From NCBI GenBank assembly GCA_023265995.1, contig JAHFSA010000006.1, positions 124,001-188,000 on the forward strand: 64,000 nucleotides of DNA. The letters are read 5' to 3'. The notes under the pieces are model-generated. The model saw only the letters and a program-made list of their open reading frames with translations, was not told where the DNA came from and searched no databases. The stretch comes from Perlucidibaca sp. Lineage in GTDB: Bacteria; Pseudomonadota; Gammaproteobacteria; Pseudomonadales; Moraxellaceae. Position 1 is the stretch's first letter; every line of letters starts with the position of its first letter. Below are positions 16,037-25,675 of this stretch, piece after piece. Position numbers and translations under genes: made by a program.

Positions 16037-17491
16037 GTGACTGACAACTATGATGTCCTGATCATTGGCGCCGGGATTTCGGGCATCGGGATGGCCTGCC
16101 ATCTGGCCCGCGAATGCCCGCAGAAATCCGTTGCCATCCTCGAGCGCCGGCAGGCGATCGGCGGAACCTGGGATCTCTTCCGCTATCCCGGCATCCGCTC
16201 CGACTCCGACATGATGAGCTTCGGCTACCACTTCAGGCCGTGGACCGATACCCGCATCCTGGCCGATGGCCCGTCCATAAGGCGCTATGTCAACGACACC
16301 GCCGGCGAATATGGCGTCGACAAGCAGGTCAGGTTCGGGCTCAGGACCATGAGCGCCGAGTGGTCCGGCCAGGAGGCCCGCTGGACCCTCACGGCCATCG
16401 CGGAGGACAGCGGAGAGACGCGCACGTTCAGCTGCAGATACCTGATCACCGCCACCGGCTACTACAACCACGACCAGGGCTATCTGCCCGAATTCCCGGG
16501 CATCGAAACTTTCAAGGGCCAGTGCATTCACCCGCAGCACTGGCCGGAAAACCTGGACTACAAAGGCAAGCGTGTGGTCGTGATCGGCAGTGGCGCCACC
16601 GCCGTCACCCTCCTTCCCGCCATGGCGGATGACACCGCGCACATCACCATGCTGCAACGCTCGCCCAGCTATGTGTACTCACTGCCCGCCACCGACAGGA
16701 TGGCCGGGCTACTCCGCCGCCTGCTGCCGGAGCGCTGGGTCTACTCTCTCTCGCGCCAGCGCAACATCCGCCTGCAACGCCTCATCTACAAGGCCAGCCG
16801 GCGCTTCCCCGAACAGATGCGCAAGCTGCTCCTGTCCAGCGTGCAGAAGCGGCTGGGCAAGGGCTTCGACATGGCCCATTTCACCCCGAAGTACATGCCC
16901 TGGGATGAGCGCCTGTGCGCCGTTCCGGATGGCGATCTGTTCAAGGTCATACGCAACGGCAAGGCATCGGTGGTCACCGACCACATCGAGCGCTTCACGG
17001 AAAAGGGCATCCTGCTCAAGTCCGGCCAGGTGCTGGAGGCGGACATCATCATCACCGCGACCGGCCTGCAGCTGCAGACCATCGGTGGCATGACGCTGAC
17101 CGTCGACGGCCAGCCTCGGAGCATTGCTGATCGTCTGACCTACAAGGGCGTGCTCGTGCAGGACCTGCCGAACATGGCCTACCTGTTCGGCTACACCAAC
17201 ATCTCGTGGACGCTGAAGATCGACATGGCCGCGCAGTACGTCTGCCGTCTGCTGAACGAGATGGACCGGCGCGATGCCCGCATCGTGACCCCGCGCGCGC
17301 CGCAGGACGAAATGCAGGGCGAAAGTATCCTCGGCTCGCTGCAGGCCGGTTACGTGCAGCGTGGCGATGCCGTCCTGCCGAGACAGGGCCGCGACCTGCC
17401 CTGGCGCGTGCTGCATCACTACGAGAAGGACAGCGACATGTTCAGGCGCCCGCTCGAAGACGCGGCGCTCGAATGGCGGCAGCACGGCTGA
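16037..17491 (+). CDS. Baeyer-Villiger-type flavin monooxygenase
   Basis: FAD- and NADPH-dependent monooxygenase of 484 aa that inserts oxygen next to a ketone to form an ester or lactone. FAD motif GAGISG (11-16), the fingerprint F-x-G-x3-H-x3-W-P (159-170, FKGQCIHPQHWP) that defines type I BVMOs, and a second Rossmann motif GSGATA near 187 are all present. GTG start with GAGG 7 bp upstream. It is followed after 35 bp by an alpha/beta hydrolase that could cleave the ester product. The substrate is unknown; long-chain or cyclic ketones are possible. Confidence 0.88.
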   Translation: MTDNYDVLIIGAGISGIGMACHLARECPQKSVAILERRQAIGGTWDLFRYPGIRSDSDMMSFGYHFRPWTDTRILADGPSIRRYVNDTAGEYGVDKQVRFGLRTMSAEWSGQEARWTLTAIAEDSGETRTFSCRYLITATGYYNHDQGYLPEFPGIETFKGQCIHPQHWPENLDYKGKRVVVIGSGATAVTLLPAMADDTAHITMLQRSPSYVYSLPATDRMAGLLRRLLPERWVYSLSRQRNIRLQRLIYKASRRFPEQMRKLLLSSVQKRLGKGFDMAHFTPKYMPWDERLCAVPDGDLFKVIRNGKASVVTDHIERFTEKGILLKSGQVLEADIIITATGLQLQTIGGMTLTVDGQPRSIADRLTYKGVLVQDLPNMAYLFGYTNISWTLKIDMAAQYVCRLLNEMDRRDARIVTPRAPQDEMQGESILGSLQAGYVQRGDAVLPRQGRDLPWRVLHHYEKDSDMFRRPLEDAALEWRQHG

Positions 17492-17526
17492 ATCCCCCCA
17501 TCAGACTCGCTATCGAGGTCGTCCCC

Positions 17527-18408
17527 ATGAGATCGACATACTCGGACTTTGTCAGCCATGGCGTCCGCTGCGCCGGCACCTTGCTGACACCTGGTACCGG
17601 CACGACAGCACCGGTCATTGTCATGGCCCATGGCTTCGGCCTGATCCGGAGCGCCGGACTGCCGGTCTTTGCCGAGCGGTTCGTCAACGCCGGCTACGCC
17701 GTTTTTCTCTTTGACTACCGCTCCTTTGGTGACAGCGACGGTCTGCCTCGCCAGTGGATCAGCCCGCGCCGTCATGTCGAGGACTGGCGTGCGGCAATCG
17801 CCCATGTCCGGACGCTGGAAGCCGTGGACAGCCAGCGCATCGTGCTCTGGGGCACTTCCTTCTCGGGCGGGCACGCCCTGCAGGTCGCCTCCCGCGATGC
17901 CGGCATTCGTGCCGTGGTGACGCTGGTGCCACACGTGAGCGGCCCGGCCAGCATGCGCAACACCTCGCCCCTGATGGCACTCCGGCTCAGCCTGGCCGGC
18001 CTGCAGGATCTGCTGGGCGGCCTGATCGACAGGCCTGTCTACCGTCCCATCGTCGGGCAGCCAGGTGATGTCGCTGCCCTGACCAGCCCTGGCGCCTGGG
18101 CCGGCTACCTGCAGCTGCTGCCGCGCCAGCCACGCTGGCGGAACATGACAAGGGCGCAGGTCTTTCTGGAGCTGCCGTTCTACAGCCCGATCCGCCATGT
18201 CCACCGGATCCTGGCGCCTGTTCTGGTGATCGCCGGCCGCAATGATCTCGTGACCCCCGCGGATGCCGCGCAGTCAGCCGTCGCGCGCATGCCGCGAGGC
18301 CGCTTCGAGCTGCTCGACAGCGATCACTTCCAGCCTTTTGCAGGTGACCTCTTCGAGCAGGGCATGCGTCTGCAGCTCGCCTTCCTGCATGAGGCCGTAC
18401 CGGTCTGA
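17527..18408 (+). CDS. alpha/beta hydrolase
   Basis: Protein of 293 aa with the alpha/beta hydrolase fold: oxyanion motif AHGFG, nucleophile elbow GTSFSGG (Ser), and late acidic and histidine residues (GRNDLVTP, DSDHFQPF). It resembles the DUF1100/xylan-esterase-like group that contains cap regions. GAGG precedes the ATG by 8 bp. It is co-directional with the BVMO gene 35 bp upstream, so a role in hydrolysing the ester made by the BVMO is likely but inferred. Confidence 0.82.
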   Translation: MRSTYSDFVSHGVRCAGTLLTPGTGTTAPVIVMAHGFGLIRSAGLPVFAERFVNAGYAVFLFDYRSFGDSDGLPRQWISPRRHVEDWRAAIAHVRTLEAVDSQRIVLWGTSFSGGHALQVASRDAGIRAVVTLVPHVSGPASMRNTSPLMALRLSLAGLQDLLGGLIDRPVYRPIVGQPGDVAALTSPGAWAGYLQLLPRQPRWRNMTRAQVFLELPFYSPIRHVHRILAPVLVIAGRNDLVTPADAAQSAVARMPRGRFELLDSDHFQPFAGDLFEQGMRLQLAFLHEAVPV

Positions 18409-18511
18409 GGGCAAGCGCCCGACCCTATCCGCGACTGACGAAGCCATGCAGTGCGTCGTCGCATACCCCGGAGGCTTGACGCCTCATAACCAGCAACACA
18501 GGTAATCAACG

Positions 18512-19855
18512 ATGAAAACAAGAAACCCGCTCGCCTGGCGGAAGCTGGGCCTGATGACCGTGGCCATGGCCGCTGTCGGGCTGATGACGGCTTGCAACAA
18601 CGACAAGTCCGTCGCACCACCGCCGCCCGCGGCCAGTGTGGACACCACCTGCCTCTGGCGCGGCCCGATCTCCACCAGCAACCCGGCCGCCAATACCGCC
18701 TACCCCGATGCCGGCGCCAACTACTGGTCCGGCATCGTCACCATCCCGACCGGTGCCAGGCTGTTCCTCAAGGGCCAGTACCCGCACGCGCGCTACATCT
18801 CCTACATCAGCTACCGGGATGACGGCACACCGCTAGAGTCGCTGGCCGATACCTCGATCATGCCGGAGTCCGGCTCGACCAACCCCTTCGTGCCGGGCAA
18901 CCTGCGCACGCTGGACAAACGTGACTATCAGATCGAGGTCGTGCCTGGCACCGCCCCGGACGCGGCCAGTCGCCCGGCCAATACGCTCTATGCACCTGTC
19001 GATGCCGGCAAGACCGTCACGCTGCTGTATCGCATCTATGTCCCGGATCAGGGTACCGGCCTCACCGGAGGCGTCAAACTGCCTGCCGTCGAACTCAGGC
19101 TGGCAGATGGCCGCACGCTCACCGGCGAAGAGGCATGCACGGCACTGAACGCCTCCTCTGACATCATCCCCTTCAAGTCTGTCGGGCAGGGGCCCTACCT
19201 TGCCGCACGCGACAGGCCGGGCACACCCGCCGGCTTCCCTTCATCCAGCACACCGCGCTGGGACAGGGTCTACAACACCACAGATGCGTTCATGTGCTCG
19301 TACTACGGCGTCTGTGCCGCAGCGCCGGCAGAGAGCGTGGGCTATTTCGCCAACCCGGATGTCGCCTACACCCTCTCCCACATCAACCGCGCACTGGGCA
19401 AGGTCGTGGTTCTGCGCGGAAAGATCCCTGCGGTACCGCCGACATTTCTGGGCGACATGTATGCCCAGGAGGGTCAGCTGCGCTACTGGTCCATGTGCAT
19501 GAACGAAACCTTCTCGCAGAAGGTCACGGCCTGCCTCTTTGACCAGCAGATTCCCATCAATGCCGACGGCAGCTACACCATTGTGGTCTCGCGCACCGAA
19601 GACCGCCCGGCAAACGCCACGCTGAAATGCGGCACGGGTCATCTGGAGTGGTCGAAGGAAGGTGACGGTCTCGGCCATGCTGACGACGGCCTGCTGATCA
19701 TGCGCAACATGCTGCCGGCCGAGGGCTTCGCGAATGCTGTCCAGAACACCACGACCCACGGTGATGAAAAAGCGGTGATTGGCGAGTATCTGCCCAGCAT
19801 CACCTACATGAGTCAGGAGGACTTCGAGGCCAGGGGCTGCACGCCCTATCCGTAA
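18512..19855 (+). CDS. lipoprotein of unknown function in the BVMO cluster
   Basis: Protein of 447 aa with a lipoprotein signal peptide (lipobox LMTAC) followed by a proline-rich linker. The mature part is Trp/Tyr-rich, with motifs such as CLWRGPISTSNP, YPHARYISYISYRDD and RYWSMCMNE, and several cysteines that may form disulphides. I do not recognise a family. AGGTAA precedes the ATG. It is the third gene in line after the BVMO and the hydrolase and ends at a strong terminator, so it may bind or deliver their substrate at the cell envelope. Confidence 0.7.
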   Translation: MKTRNPLAWRKLGLMTVAMAAVGLMTACNNDKSVAPPPPAASVDTTCLWRGPISTSNPAANTAYPDAGANYWSGIVTIPTGARLFLKGQYPHARYISYISYRDDGTPLESLADTSIMPESGSTNPFVPGNLRTLDKRDYQIEVVPGTAPDAASRPANTLYAPVDAGKTVTLLYRIYVPDQGTGLTGGVKLPAVELRLADGRTLTGEEACTALNASSDIIPFKSVGQGPYLAARDRPGTPAGFPSSSTPRWDRVYNTTDAFMCSYYGVCAAAPAESVGYFANPDVAYTLSHINRALGKVVVLRGKIPAVPPTFLGDMYAQEGQLRYWSMCMNETFSQKVTACLFDQQIPINADGSYTIVVSRTEDRPANATLKCGTGHLEWSKEGDGLGHADDGLLIMRNMLPAEGFANAVQNTTTHGDEKAVIGEYLPSITYMSQEDFEARGCTPYP

Positions 19856-19873
19856 TCGACAACCTGCGTGACC

Positions 19874-19914
19874 GGGCCGGCGCTGCATCGAGCAGACGCC
19901 GGCCCGTTTGTTTT
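19874..19914 (+). terminator. terminator after the BVMO cluster
   Basis: GGGCCGGCG (19874-19882) pairs with CGCCGGCCC (19897-19905), with an inner CTGC/GCAG stem, and GTTTGTTTT follows. It stands 18 bp after the lipoprotein stop. Confidence 0.8.
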
Positions 19915-19917
19915 GAC

Positions 19918-20841
19918 TCACCGCAACAGCGTGATTTCCACCGAGCAATCCAGCACCAGCCGACGCGTGGCGGGCAGCAGCTCGCCATCGAGCTGCCAGG
20001 GCTGCGGCCGGTCGAACTCCAGAACCAGATGCCGGCAGGCGCTGCGGCCGAGGCCGACCCGCGCCGGCAGATAGCCGCGATGCAGCAGGGGCAGGCTGCT
20101 CACCAGATGCACAGGACTGGGGCTGCCGCGCAGCAGGGTCATGCCGTTGCCGGCGTCACCCAGGCCGACCTGGAAGCCCAGCGGCAAGGTATCCACGGTC
20201 ATGGCAAGCAGCACGCTCAGCTCGCGATCAATGGCAGGCTGGTGATCGACGCCGAGGCGTACCGGCACGGGCTCGAACAGCGCCCGCGCCAGAGGGCCAT
20301 GCGCCAGGATGGAGCCGCTGTAGCGCAGGATGCTGGCCAGCGCCTGCACATATCCGCCGCCATGGGCGTAGTAGTGTGCGAGGAAGCGCGTCGGCACACC
20401 GAGGCCGGCGACGAATCCGACCTGTCCGCTGTCGGCCCGCAGCAAGGGCTTGCGCACAGGCGCAGCACCGGTGCCGGCACGCAGCCCGCGCACCACGCGC
20501 GCCAGGGTATGCAGAGGTGATTCACGGCGCCCCAGCACGGCCGCCGCGACCATGTTCATGGTGCCGGCACGAAGCGGCAGCACCGGTGGCAGACGCTCGG
20601 CGCCCCAGCAGGCGCACGCGGCAGCGAGCGCGGCCGAGAGCGTGCCATCTCCACCGACCGGGACCAGCGCGTGGATATCCGCCGGATCGATGCCGGCGAG
20701 AATGCGCCCGACATCATCGGCATGACGGGTGACATGGACCTGGCCGTCAGCGCCCAGTATCCGATCCAGTGCGGCGAGCAGCCGCGGCAATGACTGGCGC
20801 CGCACCCAGCCGGCGTTGCCGTTGACCAGGACGATGATCAT
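19918..20841 (-). CDS. diacylglycerol/lipid kinase family protein
   Basis: Protein of 307 aa with the DAGK catalytic pattern: an N-terminal nucleotide-binding strand (VLVNGNAGWVRR), then VGGDGTLSAAL (the GGDGT motif) and LPLRAGTMNMVA. It would phosphorylate a lipid such as diacylglycerol or a related sphingoid or prenyl substrate. There is no membrane helix, as expected for the YegS/DagK-soluble class. It is transcribed alone, convergent with the BVMO cluster. Confidence 0.85.
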   Translation of the reverse strand: MIIVLVNGNAGWVRRQSLPRLLAALDRILGADGQVHVTRHADDVGRILAGIDPADIHALVPVGGDGTLSAALAAACACWGAERLPPVLPLRAGTMNMVAAAVLGRRESPLHTLARVVRGLRAGTGAAPVRKPLLRADSGQVGFVAGLGVPTRFLAHYYAHGGGYVQALASILRYSGSILAHGPLARALFEPVPVRLGVDHQPAIDRELSVLLAMTVDTLPLGFQVGLGDAGNGMTLLRGSPSPVHLVSSLPLLHRGYLPARVGLGRSACRHLVLEFDRPQPWQLDGELLPATRRLVLDCSVEITLLR

Positions 20842-20995
20842 GCAGGCCGGCCGCCCGGCTCATGACATCCACACATACGCGCTCCCCGACTTGCACCAGA
20901 CTCATCCGGGGCAATGATCAAGGCATTGTTTTGAAAATGAAATACCCGAGCCTGACTTCCAGCCGGCCCGGGATGCCGCCGCGCTCGCCCGCCCC

Positions 20996-22027
20996 TTACC
21001 AGTTCTCCGTATTCGAGCTGCACTCGGAGTCGGCCGGATTGATGCTGCAGCGCACGCGCTTGATGACTTTCAGACCGGGCTTGTCATAGACACCCTGCTC
21101 GGCGATGGCGACACGGGAGTCACGCAGCATGATGGTGTACTTGATCATGTTCTCCGGCGTCAGATCGCCCCAGGTCGTGGCCGGGATGTCTCTCTCGGCC
21201 TTCTTGATCAGCGCCATGGCACGGTCATGCTGGGTCAGCCAGTACTGCCGCGACTTCTCGCCAAACCCCTCGGGGAACCTGGCTTTGTTGAGGATCACCT
21301 GATAGGTCAGGATCAGGATGGGGAAGCGCTGAATGGCACCCTTGCTGCCGATGCCGCGATAGAGCTCGAGCGGACGGTAGGCCATGGCCGGCGCGGCGAT
21401 CATGTCCACCGAGCCGTTGTTGAACTTGCCGGCGAAACTGGTGATGTCGGCCGACACCGGCTGCGCGCCGATCTTCTGGATCATGATGGCCTGGGCCTTG
21501 TCATAGTCGAAGGAAGCGATCTTCTTGCCGGCCAGCGACTCCACTGTCCTGATGTTGCGGTCGTTCACTACCGGGTAGGCAGTGCCGAAGGGGATGATGC
21601 CGCCGACTTCGTAGCTGCCCCTGACCATGAGCCTGGCGGCGGCCGGCGAGCTGAAGGTCTGCACCGCCTTGCGCACGACCTCGTAGCTGGCCGGCATGTC
21701 GACCTTGTCATTGCGCACGATGGTGGAGACACCGAGCGAATCCAGCGCCGCGGCGGTCGGGTTGAACTGGCGGGTACGGAAGCCGGTGGCCATGACCGCA
21801 TCGCACTGACCGGCGATCAGGTCTTCAGTGGCCACGCGCTCGTCGGTATAGCTCTTGATGGTGATCTGGGCGCCCATGGCCTGCGCGGCCACAGCGTAGT
21901 CCTTGGCCATGTTGTTCATGTCGCCGGCACTGCCGAGCAGATCGTATACGCAGAGCTTCTGGCCGGCCTGCACCTGCGGGGCGGCCGCCAGACCAATCAA
22001 CAGCAACGACGGGATGAGCTTGTTCAT
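20996..22027 (-). CDS. periplasmic solute-binding-like protein, paralogue 1
   Basis: Protein of 343 aa with a Sec signal peptide. The mature protein looks like a TRAP/DctP-type substrate-binding protein of the putative solute-binding (DUF6091-like) group: KLCVYDLLGSAGDM, YTDERVATEDLIAGQCDAV, QPVSADITSFAGKFNNGSVDMIAAPAMAY. It shares these blocks with the products at 26184 and 27265. No transporter membrane subunit is nearby. It lies directly downstream of the alkB-like gene on the same strand (gap 62 bp), so it may belong to the hydrocarbon-uptake unit. ATG 22027 has GAAGAGA 7 bp upstream. Confidence 0.75.
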   Translation of the reverse strand: MNKLIPSLLLIGLAAAPQVQAGQKLCVYDLLGSAGDMNNMAKDYAVAAQAMGAQITIKSYTDERVATEDLIAGQCDAVMATGFRTRQFNPTAAALDSLGVSTIVRNDKVDMPASYEVVRKAVQTFSSPAAARLMVRGSYEVGGIIPFGTAYPVVNDRNIRTVESLAGKKIASFDYDKAQAIMIQKIGAQPVSADITSFAGKFNNGSVDMIAAPAMAYRPLELYRGIGSKGAIQRFPILILTYQVILNKARFPEGFGEKSRQYWLTQHDRAMALIKKAERDIPATTWGDLTPENMIKYTIMLRDSRVAIAEQGVYDKPGLKVIKRVRCSINPADSECSSNTENW

Positions 22028-22089
22028 GAGCATTCTCTTCTTCTGGTTATGGTCTTGTGGTCATGGATGACTGATGTGATTTGCGCGGC

Positions 22090-23253
22090 TCAGTCCGCCC
22101 GTGCGAAGGCGGCGATCCTGCTGCGTCGATTGGCCTCCCGGGCAAGCTGGCGTTCGCCGTCCGTGGCGTAGTCACGATCCCAGGCCAGCACCTTGGGCGT
22201 CATGAGCCGGTGCCAGAGCGGCGGAACCATGGCCACCACGATGGTGGTGAGATAGCCACCCACCATCATCGGTGCATCCGGGAATGGCCTCAGATCCTGA
22301 TAGGGCACCTCGCCCTGGGCATGGTGGTGCGAATGACGGGTGAGGTTGAACATGGTCCAGGAGCTGATGCGCTTGTTGGTGTTCCAGGAGTGGCGTGGCT
22401 GCACCGGGGTGCTCGGGTCGCGCACCATGCCGTAGTGCTCCATGTAGTTGACGATCTCCAGCAACGCCTTGCCGGCGAGGGCGCAGGCGATGAAGTAGCC
22501 GGCAGTCATCCAGCCACCGGCAAGCCAGGCCAGCGCGACCAGCAGCACGCTCATGAGATGCCCGCGAATCACGGAGTTGAACGGACTCAGTGCCATATGC
22601 CCGGCACGCTTCAACCGACGCGCCTCGATATGCCAGGCACTCAGGTTGCCGCGCACCGTCGAGATCAGGACATGCGCATAGACATTGCGGCCGCGTGGCG
22701 CGGTGGCGGGGTCATCAATGGTGGAAACATAGCGGTGGTGACCGTAGACATGCTCGACGGAAAACGTGGTGTCGAAGCTGAAGGCGAGCAGCCAGCGACC
22801 GATCAGCAGGGATACCGGATCCCAGGTGCGATGTGTCAGCTCATGCGCCGGGATGGTGCCGATCACACCGATCATCAGGCCGGTCAGGATCACGCCGGAG
22901 ACATGGTGCCCCCAGTGTGTGGCCTCGCGCGCGGCCAGGGCATCGTAGCCGGTGAGCTGCTGCACCAGCGCGCCAAAACCGAGCGGATCTCCGGAGCTGA
23001 CCGCCCAGACAGCCGCGAACACGATCACGGACAGCAACGGCAATGCCATCCAGAGCTGCACCGTGAGAATGGCCGGATGCCGGAAGCGCGGAGTCGCCAC
23101 GTCATCGCCACAGATGGCATCACCAATCAGATAGATGGACAGGACTGCCGCCAGCCCGGCGCTCACCCAGCCACCGCCGGCCACCAGTGCCGCCAGCGAC
23201 AGCAGCCCGATGACATGGAAAAAGAAGTACTTGAGGTAATGGAAAAGCATCAT
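22090..23253 (-). CDS. alkane 1-monooxygenase (AlkB-like membrane hydroxylase)
   Basis: Integral-membrane di-iron hydroxylase of 387 aa that oxidises a terminal C-H bond of alkanes or related hydrocarbons. All histidine boxes are present: HELTH (137-141), EHVYGHH (167-173), NYMEHYG (269-275, the AlkB signature) and RHSHHH (306-311). About six transmembrane helices surround them. It is preceded by its likely electron donor (reductase, 31 bp upstream). The substrate could also be a terpenoid or alkylbenzene, since XylM-like proteins share these motifs. The start is ATG 23253 or 23250. Confidence 0.88.
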   Translation of the reverse strand: MMLFHYLKYFFFHVIGLLSLAALVAGGGWVSAGLAAVLSIYLIGDAICGDDVATPRFRHPAILTVQLWMALPLLSVIVFAAVWAVSSGDPLGFGALVQQLTGYDALAAREATHWGHHVSGVILTGLMIGVIGTIPAHELTHRTWDPVSLLIGRWLLAFSFDTTFSVEHVYGHHRYVSTIDDPATAPRGRNVYAHVLISTVRGNLSAWHIEARRLKRAGHMALSPFNSVIRGHLMSVLLVALAWLAGGWMTAGYFIACALAGKALLEIVNYMEHYGMVRDPSTPVQPRHSWNTNKRISSWTMFNLTRHSHHHAQGEVPYQDLRPFPDAPMMVGGYLTTIVVAMVPPLWHRLMTPKVLAWDRDYATDGERQLAREANRRSRIAAFARAD

Positions 23254-23284
23254 GGCGATGATCCTGGCTCGTATGGATGGGGTG

Positions 23285-24316
23285 TCAGGCCGTTGCCGGC
23301 AGGTCGTGCTGCGTGCTGAAGCGGTCGGCATGGATATGGGCCTTCGCCACGCCGCACTCGAGCAGCAAGGCAATTGCGCTGTCGATCATGGGCGGAGGTC
23401 CGCAGAGATAGGCGTGGCAGTCCGGCGTCGTGCGCTCCCGCATCAGTGCGGTGACGAAGCCGCGCGCGCCCGGCCAGCTCGAGTCACCCGGCTCGTCCGA
23501 CAACACCGGGACGAAGTCGAAGCTCGCCGGCCACTCCGCCGCCAGCGACTCGATGGCAGCGAGGGCATAGAGGTCATTCCGGGTCCGCGCCCCGAAGAGC
23601 AGGGTGACAGGGCGCGTGACGCCTTGCGCCAGGGCATGCTCCAGCAGCGCCATGATGGGGGCCAGACCACTGCCGCCGGCGACCAGCAGCAAGGGTGCAT
23701 CCGCCGGCCTCAGCCAGAAGTCGCCAACAGGGCCGGCGACGGTGACGCGATCGCCTATGGCTGCCTGTTTGTGGACATGACTGGAGAACACGCCACCCGG
23801 CACCTGACGCACAAAGAAGCTGACCTGCGCATCCGGCCGCACCGAGGTGGCAAAGGAGTAGCTGCGGGACAAGCCCGGCAGGGACTGCAGGGAAAGCTGG
23901 GCGAACTGGCCGGGCTTGTAGCGCAGCGAGTCCTCGAGCTGAATGCGCAGCTCGAGGATGTCGTGCGTGAGGCTCTCGCGCGCCACCACGCGCCCGCTGA
24001 CCGAGCGCAGGGCCAGGCCATCGCCCTGCGCCACCGCGACACGTATATCGGAGCGGGGCACGCTCTGGCAGGCGATGATATAGCCCTGGTCCAGCTCGGT
24101 GTCACTGAGGATGTAATCCGAACGGGTCAGCTCCTTGACCTTGCCATCCAGCAGACGGCACTTGCAGGTCGCGCAGCCACCGACACGGCAACTGTAGGGG
24201 AAGTCGACACCCTGCCGAAGCGCCGCCTGCAGCAGGGTTTCCTTCGGCTCGACAGTGATGACCTGGTCGTTGATCGTGGCAGTCACCGCCTTGGGCTTGC
24301 TCATGCGCCAGAACAT
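23285..24316 (-). CDS. ferredoxin-NAD(P)H reductase, electron donor to the AlkB-like enzyme
   Basis: Single-chain reductase of 343 aa. An N-terminal plant-type [2Fe-2S] domain carries C43-x4-C48-x2-C51-x31-C83. It is followed by an FAD domain (LSRSYSFATS) and an NAD domain (LLLVAGGSGLAP, YLCGPPPMI). It passes electrons from NAD(P)H through FAD to the iron-sulphur cluster and on to the hydroxylase. GGAGAC lies 7 bp before the ATG. First gene of the alk operon, divergent from an AraC regulator. Confidence 0.9.
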   Translation of the reverse strand: MFWRMSKPKAVTATINDQVITVEPKETLLQAALRQGVDFPYSCRVGGCATCKCRLLDGKVKELTRSDYILSDTELDQGYIIACQSVPRSDIRVAVAQGDGLALRSVSGRVVARESLTHDILELRIQLEDSLRYKPGQFAQLSLQSLPGLSRSYSFATSVRPDAQVSFFVRQVPGGVFSSHVHKQAAIGDRVTVAGPVGDFWLRPADAPLLLVAGGSGLAPIMALLEHALAQGVTRPVTLLFGARTRNDLYALAAIESLAAEWPASFDFVPVLSDEPGDSSWPGARGFVTALMRERTTPDCHAYLCGPPPMIDSAIALLLECGVAKAHIHADRFSTQHDLPATA

Positions 24317-24346
24317 TTGCCGTCTCCATTTTGCTCGTATGGGGCC

Positions 24347-24411
24347 ATCCTAGAAGCCCGTCCGCGCGCAGCGGAGGTCATGCGTTGACATCCATGGGTC
24401 ATTTATTGACA
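24347..24411 (-). promoter_or_regulatory. alk operon promoter with AraC direct repeats
   Basis: Two perfect repeats of GGTCAT-N3-TTGACA occupy 24376-24390 and 24397-24411, 21 bp (two helical turns) apart, the usual operator of an AraC-type dimer. On the minus strand a -10-like TAGGAT (24352-24347) lies about one -35 spacing beyond the nearer repeat, so the activator would bind next to or over the -35 box of the reductase-alkB operon. The divergent AraC gene starts 15 bp from the far repeat and may be autoregulated. Confidence 0.65.
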
Positions 24412-24425
24412 ATCAGGAAAACCAC

Positions 24426-25463
24426 ATGACGTCTGAAATGAAAGACGCGGATCTCTACCTTCCCTCCCAATATGTTCAGCAGATTGCCGACCAGATCACG
24501 CGCATGGGCGCCCGCCTGCCTGACTGGTTCCAGCGCCTGCAGGCACCTGGCCCCACGGGTGAACTGGAGGTGCAGCACCTGTCGCTTACGGACTTCAGAC
24601 GTCTGGTTCTCGAAGCCATCAGGCTGACCGGCGACGACGCTTTCGGCCTGCTGGTTGGCGAACGCCTGCTGGTCAACAGCCATGGCATGCTTGGCTATGT
24701 CACCTCGCAAAGCGTCACGGCACGTGAAGCACTGGAGCTGATCGCGCGCTACTTTCCGCTGCGGACATCGCTGGTACTGGTCAGCCTGGAGCTGACGCAT
24801 GACCGTGCCCGTCTGTGCATGCGGGAACACCTGCATCTGGGCGATGCCGCCAGGCCTGTACTTGAAGCCATCGTGCTGACCATGAAGAACCTGTTCGAGT
24901 ACGTGACCATGGGCGTTTGCCGGGTCAGCGCCGCTGCGTTCACGTTTGACGAGCCCGCCCACAGCCACCTGGCCCGGGATCTGTTCGGATGCGACGTGCT
25001 GTATCAGGCCCCCTGGAATGGTTTCGAGCTGTCGCTGGCACAACTGGACAAACCCGTTCGCGCCAGCAACCCGCAAGCACTGATACAGGCCGTTCAACGC
25101 TGCCAGGAAGAGTTGTCGCGCCTCGCCAGAAAACAGGGCGTCGCCTCACGCGTCCGCATCCTGATGCTCGAGAAGCAAAGCGGACTGCCCTCGCTGCAAG
25201 TCACGGCACGCCTGCTCAACCTCACGGCGCGCACCCTGCACCGCCGGCTGATCGAGGAAGGCACCTCCTATCGCGATATTCTCGAAAGCGTTCGCCAGCA
25301 GCTGGCCATCGATCACTTGCGCAATGACCAGCTCTCGCTCCAGGAGATTGCCTTCATGCTCGGCTATGGCGATCCGGCCAACTTCCGACGTGCTTTCAGA
25401 CGCTGGACCGGGGAGGCGCCCAGCCTCTATCGCAGGCATCTGGAGGAGTCTGGCGAGGCATGA
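24426..25463 (+). CDS. AraC-family regulator of the alk operon
   Basis: Protein of 345 aa with an N-terminal arabinose-binding-type domain (about 1-210) and C-terminal AraC helix-turn-helix motifs: LQVTARLLNLTARTLHRRL and LSLQEIAFMLGYGDPANFRRAFRRWTG. It is divergent from the reductase/alkB genes with a clear operator between them, so it is the probable hydrocarbon-responsive activator, a counterpart of AlkS-independent AraC regulators. AGGAAA precedes the ATG. Confidence 0.87.
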   Translation: MTSEMKDADLYLPSQYVQQIADQITRMGARLPDWFQRLQAPGPTGELEVQHLSLTDFRRLVLEAIRLTGDDAFGLLVGERLLVNSHGMLGYVTSQSVTAREALELIARYFPLRTSLVLVSLELTHDRARLCMREHLHLGDAARPVLEAIVLTMKNLFEYVTMGVCRVSAAAFTFDEPAHSHLARDLFGCDVLYQAPWNGFELSLAQLDKPVRASNPQALIQAVQRCQEELSRLARKQGVASRVRILMLEKQSGLPSLQVTARLLNLTARTLHRRLIEEGTSYRDILESVRQQLAIDHLRNDQLSLQEIAFMLGYGDPANFRRAFRRWTGEAPSLYRRHLEESGEA

Positions 25464-25675
25464 GAAAGATGAAGAGGCGGCGGCAAGCGCTGCCCCTCTG
25501 CCACGCCAATCATTAACGCCAGATTAATGCAGACGAAATGACAGGCGGTTGTGGCGATGGGCGTTGAGCGCCATCCGGCGAATGCGCCATGATCGGCCTG
25601 CCCACGGATGGCTGACGCGACAAGAGACAGCATGCGTGCCGTACCAAAACGAAACGAACGACTGAGGGTTACCCC

